A stretch of 32,773 nucleotides of DNA from Promethearchaeota archaeon (GTDB lineage Archaea > Asgardarchaeota > Lokiarchaeia > Sigyniarchaeales > SOKP01). The notes beneath the pieces were generated by a model. That model was not told the DNA's origin, did not search any database, and saw nothing but the letters and a program-made list of their open reading frames with translations. The DNA is taken from the NCBI GenBank assembly GCA_016840545.1, contig JAEOSD010000011.1, positions 1 through 32,773 on the forward strand, in the 5' to 3' direction. Positions 1-7,610 of the stretch are shown here, piece after piece (the stretch's first letter is position 1; the number at the start of each line of letters is the position of its first letter). Both the position numbers and the translations under genes were made by a program.

Positions 1-694
1 CAAGGACCCCTAATCGAAAAATATTTAAATTTACATTATTAACTAAACTTTGAAGTAGTAATTGCGGTTTAGTTTCTTTTGGATTAACAATCCAAGGGCC
101 AACTAATATGAAATTCTCTTTTGGAATACCCATTATAAATCCATTTAATTTGTCCTTTCGAATTAAAACATGACATAAATTTGGATGAAGAGAAAATCTT
201 CTTTTTAGAAGATATCCTCTATCTCCTCTAAAATGTTTTCGATCCAATTGAATTACTTTGCCAATATCTTTTAATGTCATTAAACGCACACTTTCAACTG
301 GTTTGGAAGTTAAAATCCCTTCTAATCTTAAAGAACGACAAATAGCTTGAAAACCTAACTTATTATATAAAGATATTATTTGGGGCACGGCATCAAGCAA
401 AATTGTTCTAGCACCTTTAGATTTTAAGTAATCAAATGCATATTTCATCAGATTTCTTCCAAATCCTTGCCTTCTAAATTTTTTTGCGACGATTAAATTT
501 CCTATGACTCCAAATGATCCATAAAATGCAGTAGAAACAATCCCATTAAGTATTCCCTTAGATTCAGAAATAAAAAAACCTTGCGGGGAAAATAGAAAGA
601 GATCTTCTAACTCTTCTTTAGAAGTCCCCCATTCTTCAATCTCAGTTAGTTTAAGGGCAAAATTTAATTCTTCTCTTGAAATTAGCCTTATCAT
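1..694 (-). CDS. GNAT-family N-acetyltransferase, C-terminus cut by window edge
   Basis: The reading frame starts at the ATG complementary to 692-694 and runs open off the left edge for about 231 residues, so the C-terminus is missing. The first ~125 residues look like a GNAT fold: a beta strand with VIGNLIVAKKFRRQGFGRNL carries the acetyl-CoA pyrophosphate loop (R/Q-x-x-G-x-G, here RRQGFG), followed by the strand ILLDAVP and the helix-turn SLYNKLGF typical of motif B. A second part beginning near VESVRLMTLKDIGKVIQLD resembles the second domain seen in two-domain YitH/HolE-like acetyltransferases. It probably transfers an acetyl group to an amine; the substrate cannot be read. It lies 64 nt downstream of the E1 gene on the same strand, so cotranscription is possible. 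The family call is fairly safe; the two-domain subtype is less certain. Confidence 0.8.
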   Translation of the reverse strand, partial: MIRLISREELNFALKLTEIEEWGTSKEELEDLFLFSPQGFFISESKGILNGIVSTAFYGSFGVIGNLIVAKKFRRQGFGRNLMKYAFDYLKSKGARTILLDAVPQIISLYNKLGFQAICRSLRLEGILTSKPVESVRLMTLKDIGKVIQLDRKHFRGDRGYLLKRRFSLHPNLCHVLIRKDKLNGFIMGIPKENFILVGPWIVNPKETKPQLLLQSLVNNVNLNIFRLGVL

Positions 695-758
695 TACTTA
701 AACTTAAAATTTTATTTGTATTTACACGGAAAAATGATAAAAAAATAACTTACGGAAC

Positions 759-2333
759 TTACATGTAGGTAATAATTATATTATATTTCTTAATTTCTGA
801 TTCTATCTTCGCTTGCCCTAATGGTGTCAACGTTATAATATCGTTATTCTTTATTTTTAAAGATGTTAATTTAATATTTGGGTCTTTCATAGAAGGGATA
901 TACGGATTCCAATATAATTCTTTGTTGACTGGATTTGTAATCATCCATAATATTGGTTCTAATTCATGACCAATTATTCTCATGGCTTTAAAAATATATC
1001 CGATATCAGCATCAAATGGAACAACTATCTGAATGTTCTCCTCACCTTCTATTTTACCACATGCTAAACAATCTTCTCTTTTAACAATGTCAAGGTGATC
1101 AAATTGACCATACACGCCGTTATAATTAACATAGGGAGGATCCATTGGAGGTCCGACATTTCTACCATGTAATCTTAATAATATTTTTAGTGCTTCTTGT
1201 GATTGTATACTTGCTATTACTGAACTAACCGATTGGATCGCAGCAATTTTATTTCCAAGTATATTCTCCATTTCTTCAAACTTAAAATCTGGACCGAATG
1301 TTTCTGTGATATTATTTTTCCAATCTTGGATTTCTCCAGGGCTAAGAGTTTCCAATTTTTCAGGGGGAATATTCTCATTAAACACACGCTGTCTTAATGC
1401 TTCCAATTCTTCCTGTGCAATTTCTTTTAACTTCATAACGTCATCATCAACATTCATATCCGGTTTAAATCCATATTGTTTTTCAAAATTTACTTCAGCT
1501 TTTATCACACAATGATTTCTATTCCTAGGTAATCCTTTTAATGTACATGCAGCAACTAATTTATCATCAGCGGGAGGAATTGGTACAAGACATCGGTAAC
1601 AGGGAGTTAAATTTAAAACTTTCTCGGCATAATCCTTATCAAAATCTATCTCAACTTGTTTTTTAATGTGGTCTCTTATGGGTTCAATTTTTTCTCTTTT
1701 GATTTTCTCGATTAATTCCTCCAAGATTTCAATTTCTTTCAAAGCATCTAGATAATCAGGGTTTTCCACTTCCCACATCTTACTCTCCACAATTTTTTCA
1801 ATTTCAATATCTCTATTTTTATATTCAATTTCAGAATCCTCTGGAATAACAATTTGAACATGCCCCTCAAAACCAACTGTTCCCCCTTCAATCATTGGTT
1901 TTTTCAACCTAAGACATATCTTATTTAAATCTAATCGTGCGTTAAAATTATCTAGTGCAGCAATAATTACATCTGATTCTTCATACACAGACATGGGCAA
2001 CTTTTGTAGCTTTTCAAAGTAAAAATCCACTTCTAAATATGGATTCATTTCTTTTAAACGTTCTGCGGCCACCTCTGCTTTAGGGCGACCTTCATCTCCA
2101 GGTCTAAATAACATCTGCCGGGATAAGTTTGAAGTTTCTATAGTATCTAAATCTATTAAGATTAATTTTCCTATTCCCATTAAAGCAAAATCTTTAGCTA
2201 TTTCACACCCAAGAGCTCCAACCCCAACAATCATTATACATGAACTTTCAAGAGTTTCTTGGTCCCAACCGTCAATTAGTTGTTGCCTTGCATACATTCG
2301 AGATTTTAAAACATCCTCTTTATGTTCCATCAT
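759..2333 (-). CDS. E1-like ubiquitin-activating enzyme (UBA2/UBA3-type)
   Basis: A 524-residue ThiF/E1 protein expected to adenylate the C-terminus of a ubiquitin-like protein with ATP and pass it to its own cysteine. Visible in order: Rossmann loop VGVGALG (36-42); DLDTIETSNLSRQ (61-73) with the Asp, Asn, Arg and Gln of the ATP site; a Lys at 85; ALDNFNAR (126-133). A first zinc pair CYRC (245-248) and CTLKGLPRNRNHC (263-275) follow, where Cys263 matches the thioester cysteine of UBA2/UBA3 (CTxxxxPxxxxHC). Then comes the IAAIQSVSSVIASIQSQEALKIL helix (363-385) and a second zinc pair CLAC (422-425). The last ~90 residues look like a beta-grasp ubiquitin-fold domain, which in eukaryotic E1s binds the E2. 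Bacterial MoeB/ThiF proteins lack this arrangement. Unlike UBA2/3, an acidic helical stretch (~170-240) separates the adenylation core from the first CxxC. No E2, E3, ubiquitin or Rpn11 gene is present here. Two Met codons begin the protein; either may be used. Confidence 0.9.
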   Translation of the reverse strand: MMEHKEDVLKSRMYARQQLIDGWDQETLESSCIMIVGVGALGCEIAKDFALMGIGKLILIDLDTIETSNLSRQMLFRPGDEGRPKAEVAAERLKEMNPYLEVDFYFEKLQKLPMSVYEESDVIIAALDNFNARLDLNKICLRLKKPMIEGGTVGFEGHVQIVIPEDSEIEYKNRDIEIEKIVESKMWEVENPDYLDALKEIEILEELIEKIKREKIEPIRDHIKKQVEIDFDKDYAEKVLNLTPCYRCLVPIPPADDKLVAACTLKGLPRNRNHCVIKAEVNFEKQYGFKPDMNVDDDVMKLKEIAQEELEALRQRVFNENIPPEKLETLSPGEIQDWKNNITETFGPDFKFEEMENILGNKIAAIQSVSSVIASIQSQEALKILLRLHGRNVGPPMDPPYVNYNGVYGQFDHLDIVKREDCLACGKIEGEENIQIVVPFDADIGYIFKAMRIIGHELEPILWMITNPVNKELYWNPYIPSMKDPNIKLTSLKIKNNDIITLTPLGQAKIESEIKKYNIIITYM

Positions 2334-2379
2334 TTTAAAATGGCAATGTTTAATTATAATATGAGTATATTAACATATC

Positions 2380-2399
2380 AAAAGAATATAAATTCTTTT
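2380..2399 (-). promoter_or_regulatory. TATA box inside a perfect 8-bp inverted repeat, upstream of E1
   Basis: On the minus strand the sequence reads AAAAGAATTTATATTCTTTT. The 8-nt arms are exact complements around a 4-nt centre, and the centre carries an archaeal TATA-like TTTATAT (2386-2392) 53 nt before the E1 ATG. It could be a promoter with a symmetric operator, or a weak hairpin 44 nt after the stop of the coiled-coil gene. The symmetry is seen; the function is inferred. Confidence 0.45.
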
Positions 2400-2442
2400 A
2401 GTGTTATATTGAAATAAAATATTAATAAGTAGAAAAGGATAA

Positions 2443-5400
2443 TTACTTCTTCTTCTTTTTAGTTAAATCCTTTAACATCTCTTTAATCTCATCAGCTTTT
2501 TCTTTATCCTTTGATAGCTGCATTTCTTCTCGTTTTTTAGCAGCATCCTCCTTAGAACTCTTAATTTCATTTATAAGTTCTTGCTTTAAATTGATTAATT
2601 CCTTCATATCTTTTCTAAATTTTTTTGCCGCTTTTTTCTCTATTTCTTTTTCTTCTTTTTGTATTAATTTCTGTTCTTTAATTTGTTTTTTGATTAAATG
2701 TGAAACTTCACCGGTCATATCGCTTAGTTCGCCAATAGTCTCTTGGATTTTTATCTCTTTTTCCTTTAATCGAATTTCTTCTAAGCGTTTTTTACTAACT
2801 AATTCTTCATAAATTTTTTGTATCCTTTTTTCTTCTTCTTTTACTTTTTCTTGGAGTAGTCTAGTATTTTCAATTTCTTTCTCAATGAATTTTGTTTGCT
2901 CATCCCAACCAATTTCGTTAAATTTTGCAATCGCTTGTTCAAAAAAATTATAAGCTTTTTCAAAATCGTGATGAATGGTTAACCGCTTTCCCTCATCTAT
3001 TAATTTTAACCCTTCATCCTTTAACTGATCGGCATATTGTTGTTGTTGTTTTAATTGGCTCCTCTTTTTCTGTTGTTCTCTTTTCCTTCTTAAATACTCT
3101 TCACGTCTCTGTCTAATTTCTTCTTGGAATTTCCCATATTCCCTTTGTCTTTGAATTCGTATTTCTTCTTCTCGTTTTTTCTTTTCTATTAAATTTTTCT
3201 TTTCTTGTTCTAAATCCTTTATTAAACTATTAATGCTATTTATTTCAGGTTCCCAACCAACTTTTTCAGCTAAAATGTTCCTTGCCTGATTATATAAAGA
3301 TATGGCATTATCATAATCTGGCATTTTCCTTATAAGGAAATTACCTGCTTTTTCTAAAAGAGAATAAGCAGCCTCTCTATTGCTTAATTGTTCTTGGGCC
3401 AACCTTTCTCGTTCTTGAAGTGCCATTTTTTGCGCTAATTGCTTTTCCTTTTCATATTTTCTTCTTTCTTCGATAAGAACTCTTAATTTCTTTTCTTCTT
3501 CAATTTTTGCTAGTTCTCTTTTCAATTTTGCTTGTTGTTGAACAAATTGCTGTTTTTTAAGATTTTCTACTTTAACGATCATCTCAGTGATAGAATCAGT
3601 TGGAAATTGTATTTCATTTAAAATTAACATGACTTGTCTATAAATATTTATTGCCTTATCATAATCCTTTGTTTTAATGAAATTTTCAGCGTCGTCTAAA
3701 ATTTTAAATGCTTCTTCTTTCTTTCCTTCCACTTTGGCTTTAACTTTTTCTATTTCTTGAATTTTAATTTTCTTTTCTTTTAGTCTTGCTTTTTCCCTAC
3801 TTATTTGCTCAGCTAACCTTTTATTAAATTTTTTCTGCTCATTCTCTTTTTGAATTTTGATCTCTAATTCCTTTTGTTTCTCTAATTCTTGCTCTCTTTT
3901 CTTATCAGTGACTTTTAAAATCATTTCTCGTACAGTTTCAGTTGGAAATTGAATTTCATTCAAAATTAATTCTGCACTATGATAAAAATCGAGTGCTTTA
4001 TCATATAGAGCTGCTTTTAAAAAGCTTTCAGCTTGGTCTAAAAGATCAAATGCATCTTCTTTTCTTTTGTCCATATATTCTTTAACAATTTCACGTTTTC
4101 TTAGCTCAATTTGTTTATTTTTTATTTTTTCTTTCTCAAAGTTCATATATTCTACAATTTTTTGCTGAAAAATTTTTTCCTCCTCCTCTTTCCTAATTTT
4201 TTGTTCTAGATCATAGTGTCTTGCTAAATCCTTTTCTCTTTTCTTCTCTTGGATATTTAAAATTAATTCTTTAATAGCATCCGTAGGGTACTGAATTTCA
4301 TTTAAAACTAATTCTGCTTGGTGATAAAGTTCAATTGCTTGCTCATACAATCCTATATTCACTAAATCCTCTGCTTTATCCATTAAATCAAACGCTTCGA
4401 TCTTAAGTGAATTTATTTGTTCCATTATTACTTCTTTCTTTTCAATTTCAATTTTCTTTGTTTTGAACCTTTCCCTTTCTCTCTTCATTTGTTCGGCAAG
4501 TTTCATTTCAAATTTTCTTTCTTCTTCAATTTGTTTTCTTGCTAGCTCTTTTTCTCTTAGCTTTGCTTTTTCCTTTTCTTCTTTTTTGAAATTAATTTCA
4601 TTAATTGTTTCTCGAATTAATTTTACATACCCGCCCTTCCAACCAATGCCGTCTAATAAATCTAGAGCTTGTTGGTATGTTGCCATAGCATCTTCAAAGC
4701 TTTCTTGATTCAGTAAAGAATCACCTTTATCAATTAACTTAAAGGCTTGTGCTTGTTTAATAAGCTGTTGAGCAGATAACTTTTTTTTTTTAACCAGTAT
4801 TTCTTGTTTTTGTTGCATTTTTTTAATTTCAATTTCTCTTTGGCGTTTTATTCGGTTAAAAAATTTAAAATCTTCCAATTCTTTTTTAACACCCTCCTCA
4901 ATGCGTTTTTGTTTCAGTAATTCCTTTTCCTTCTTTTTTATATCGATTTCCATGATAGCATTGTTTATAATTGGGATTTCCTCCTTCCATTGTATCTGTG
5001 CAAAAATATTAGCAACATTCCTATACGCCTCAATCGCTTCGTTAAATCTACCTAATGAAAGAAAATTTTGTGCCTTTTCAATCAGAATAAAAGCCTCACC
5101 TCTCTTTTGTTCACGATATTCTATTTCTTTATTTTTATCTCTTAATTTCAAAGCTTTTTGCTTAAACATTTCTTTTTGTAATTTTAGCTTATCTACAATA
5201 TTTATCTGAAATTCTTTTTCTCTTTTTTCTCTATCAAGCTTCTTTTGTAGCTCTCCTTGGTTCTTTAAAATTAGGTCCCTTTTTTGATTCTCGATTTCTA
5301 TTATAGCATTCCCTATAAATTCTACTTCATCATACCATTGAATTTCTGCAAAGATATTAGCTACAATATGATAATATTCAATTGCTTTATCAAAATTAGC

Positions 5401-7395
5401 TTCATTGATACATTTTTGAGCTTGATCTAGTATCTTGAAAGCATCTTCCTTCCTTTTCTGTCGATATTCTAACTCTTTATCTTTTTCTCTTATTTTTACT
5501 TCTTTTTTCCTCAGCTTCTCTCGTTCTGTTCTTAACTGAGTCGTAATTCTTTCATGAAAATCATATTCTTCTTTTTGTCTTTCAATTTCTCTTTGGATAT
5601 CTTTTTGTTTTTTTATTTCAATTTCGTTCTTCATATTTTCTAATTCTTTAATCGATGCTTCAATCAGAGGTACTTCTTCCTGCCATTGAATACTCGTAAA
5701 AATGTTAGCTGCATTTTGATAAGCTAAAATTGCATTATCTAAATTCCCCATTTTAATATACTTTTGGGCTTCATCTAGCGCTTTAAATGCGGAATCTTTA
5801 CGTTGCTCGATAAATCCTTGCTTATCCTTATCCAATTGGATTTCAATTTCTTTTTCTTTTAACTTTTTGCGTTCTCTTTCTAATAGAGTTGAAATTTGCT
5901 TCTGAAACTCTAATTCTTGTTTTGATTTTTCCTCTAATTTTTTCTGTGCTTCAAACTCCTTTTCATATTGTGTTTCTTTTAGTTTCTTCACACTATCGAT
6001 AGTGGTTTTAATTGTAGGAACATAAGATTCCCAACCTGATCCAAGATCAAGGAGTATTTCTAACGCATTTTGATATTCTTTAATTGCTCCATTAAAATCT
6101 TGATTTTGCTGGAGTTTATTATCAGCTTCATCTAAAAAGGTAAAAAATTGACTCTCTTTTTCCAATTGTGATTGTCTTTTTTGTACATATTCCCTATGTT
6201 GTACTTCAAAATCTTTTGCTGTCTGTATAACATGTTCTTTTTCTTTTAGAAACAACTGGTCTTGTATTTTTTCAAGATTATCTTCTCTCTTTTTTCTTAT
6301 ACCATCTAATTCTTCTTCATTATTTTGCTTTTCCTTTATATCATCTATAAAATTCACAACAGGTTGGATATATGAGTCCCATTCAATCGATTTAAATAAT
6401 TCTATAGCTCTTTGAAATTTCTCGATGGCTTTTGCGTATTGCTTTTCCCTTTCTAGTTTTTTAGCAAAATCGATCAAATTAAATGCTTCAATTTGTATAT
6501 CTTCCTCAGATTTTCTTTTATACTCAAATTCGACTACTTCAGAACTATCTGGTAACATTTGGGAATCAATTACAGAATCATGAATAGCATAAGATTCTTC
6601 AATTTGTTGTTTTGTTTCAAACCTTTCATGAATTTCTTTCTCTCTTATAAGCTTTTCAATTATAAATTGAAGATTTTGCGTCTGGTCCTTCCATCCGATT
6701 GAATTTAATAAATTAACTGCTTTTTTATAATTTTCAATTGCTGCATCAAATTTTTTATTTTTCTCATGAAATTTAGCATTATCAATAAATGCAAAAGCAT
6801 CATTTTGTACTTTCTCTTGTTTTGCTTTCATTTCTTGATATTTTCTAAGGTGTTCTGCCTTTTCAATACTCTTTATTTCACCAAAAGCATCCACTACCTG
6901 AGGTTTCCCTCCTATTTGCGAAGGTAGTTGTATAGAAATATCTTCATCACTCTTAGTAGTTTTTTGAGTTTCATTTTTATCTGTAAGAGCAGCAACTTTC
7001 ATTTTTAGATTTTGCAGTTGTGATTCAGACCACCCAGCTTGAGTTAATAATTTTATAGCAGAATTGTATCGCTCGATTGCATCCTGAAAACTTCCATCTG
7101 ATTCTAGTTCAGAAGCTCTGTCAATTATAACAAAAGCCTGATCCTGAAATTTTTCAATTTGAGCACTTAGTTGTTCATGCTGATATAATCTCTGTTCTTT
7201 TATGAAAGTCTTTAAACCCTCTATTCTATCATACAACTCACTAATTCTATGCATCATATAACCACTTTTTTTAAGATTATCGGCAGCTAATTGATAATTT
7301 TCAATAGCTTCCTGTGCCTTTCCTTCCGCTTCAAACCTCTGAGCTCTCTCTAAGTATTTGAGGGCTTCTTGAGCTAAATATTCATTATTCTGCAT
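2443..7395 (-). CDS. Giant coiled-coil protein with 14 TPR/MIT-like helical modules
   Basis: A 1650-residue, highly charged, cytosolic-looking protein with no signal peptide or membrane segment. Fourteen modules of ~50 residues follow a common pattern: a first helix like EAFKLLDQAE, a second like YDKAIELYHQAELIL, the tag (I/G)(Q/G)W or IQ(F/Y)PT, then a third amphipathic helix ending in I/V-x-x-I. The first two helices fit a TPR hairpin (small residues at the packing positions) and, with the third, also resemble the three-helix MIT domain. Modules start near residues 10, 86, 199, 303, 416, 535, 651, 767, 883, 1000, 1114, 1228, 1341 and 1460. Between them are Lys/Glu/Arg/Gln-rich coiled coils, and the C-terminus ends in a Lys tract. 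Most likely a scaffold or filament-like adaptor; no catalytic motif is seen. The E1 gene follows 109 nt downstream on the same strand. I do not recognise a named family for the whole protein. Confidence 0.85.
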   Translation of the reverse strand: MQNNEYLAQEALKYLERAQRFEAEGKAQEAIENYQLAADNLKKSGYMMHRISELYDRIEGLKTFIKEQRLYQHEQLSAQIEKFQDQAFVIIDRASELESDGSFQDAIERYNSAIKLLTQAGWSESQLQNLKMKVAALTDKNETQKTTKSDEDISIQLPSQIGGKPQVVDAFGEIKSIEKAEHLRKYQEMKAKQEKVQNDAFAFIDNAKFHEKNKKFDAAIENYKKAVNLLNSIGWKDQTQNLQFIIEKLIREKEIHERFETKQQIEESYAIHDSVIDSQMLPDSSEVVEFEYKRKSEEDIQIEAFNLIDFAKKLEREKQYAKAIEKFQRAIELFKSIEWDSYIQPVVNFIDDIKEKQNNEEELDGIRKKREDNLEKIQDQLFLKEKEHVIQTAKDFEVQHREYVQKRQSQLEKESQFFTFLDEADNKLQQNQDFNGAIKEYQNALEILLDLGSGWESYVPTIKTTIDSVKKLKETQYEKEFEAQKKLEEKSKQELEFQKQISTLLERERKKLKEKEIEIQLDKDKQGFIEQRKDSAFKALDEAQKYIKMGNLDNAILAYQNAANIFTSIQWQEEVPLIEASIKELENMKNEIEIKKQKDIQREIERQKEEYDFHERITTQLRTEREKLRKKEVKIREKDKELEYRQKRKEDAFKILDQAQKCINEANFDKAIEYYHIVANIFAEIQWYDEVEFIGNAIIEIENQKRDLILKNQGELQKKLDREKREKEFQINIVDKLKLQKEMFKQKALKLRDKNKEIEYREQKRGEAFILIEKAQNFLSLGRFNEAIEAYRNVANIFAQIQWKEEIPIINNAIMEIDIKKKEKELLKQKRIEEGVKKELEDFKFFNRIKRQREIEIKKMQQKQEILVKKKKLSAQQLIKQAQAFKLIDKGDSLLNQESFEDAMATYQQALDLLDGIGWKGGYVKLIRETINEINFKKEEKEKAKLREKELARKQIEEERKFEMKLAEQMKRERERFKTKKIEIEKKEVIMEQINSLKIEAFDLMDKAEDLVNIGLYEQAIELYHQAELVLNEIQYPTDAIKELILNIQEKKREKDLARHYDLEQKIRKEEEEKIFQQKIVEYMNFEKEKIKNKQIELRKREIVKEYMDKRKEDAFDLLDQAESFLKAALYDKALDFYHSAELILNEIQFPTETVREMILKVTDKKREQELEKQKELEIKIQKENEQKKFNKRLAEQISREKARLKEKKIKIQEIEKVKAKVEGKKEEAFKILDDAENFIKTKDYDKAINIYRQVMLILNEIQFPTDSITEMIVKVENLKKQQFVQQQAKLKRELAKIEEEKKLRVLIEERRKYEKEKQLAQKMALQERERLAQEQLSNREAAYSLLEKAGNFLIRKMPDYDNAISLYNQARNILAEKVGWEPEINSINSLIKDLEQEKKNLIEKKKREEEIRIQRQREYGKFQEEIRQRREEYLRRKREQQKKRSQLKQQQQYADQLKDEGLKLIDEGKRLTIHHDFEKAYNFFEQAIAKFNEIGWDEQTKFIEKEIENTRLLQEKVKEEEKRIQKIYEELVSKKRLEEIRLKEKEIKIQETIGELSDMTGEVSHLIKKQIKEQKLIQKEEKEIEKKAAKKFRKDMKELINLKQELINEIKSSKEDAAKKREEMQLSKDKEKADEIKEMLKDLTKKKKK
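2866..7368 (-). repeat. 14 in-frame helical-module repeats, about 345 nt period
   Basis: Protein-level tandem repeat inside the giant coiled-coil gene. Successive module starts are 76, 113, 104, 113, 119, 116, 116, 116, 117, 114, 114, 113 and 119 residues apart. Modules 6-8 share an ANIF-x-x-IQW core and modules 10-12 share LNEIQ(F/Y)PT, so two triplets look like later local duplications. The repeat is clear in protein but diverged in DNA. Confidence 0.85.
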
Positions 7396-7610
7396 TATAA
7401 TTACTTCTCTTGAAATTGTTTTTAATTTGGAATAAATTGATGGTTAAAAACATTTTGCCATTCTTACAATAAATTAAACCCTTTTATCAAATAAATTTTT
7501 TATATCTTGCCAATTAATTTATTTAAATTAAATAAGTTAAAAATTTTTTACCAAGATTATTATCTCTAATTTCTCATCAGAGTTTAAATATTATTTTATG
7601 AGATTTAGAT

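Noticed and set aside
759-2333. Plain MoeB/ThiF sulfur-carrier adenylyltransferase
   Set aside because: Those lack the CTxxxxPxxxxHC element, and the ~90-residue beta-grasp-like C-terminus fits E1 enzymes.
4463-5209. Antisense open frames inside the giant coiled-coil gene
   Set aside because: They are Ser/Phe/Leu-rich mirror frames of Lys/Glu-rich codons, with no start signals or family pattern; the minus-strand frame is 1650 codons with clear repeats.
2443-7395. Myosin-, SMC- or Rad50-like protein
   Set aside because: No Walker A/B, signature or hinge motifs; the coiled coil is broken every ~115 residues by helical bundles.
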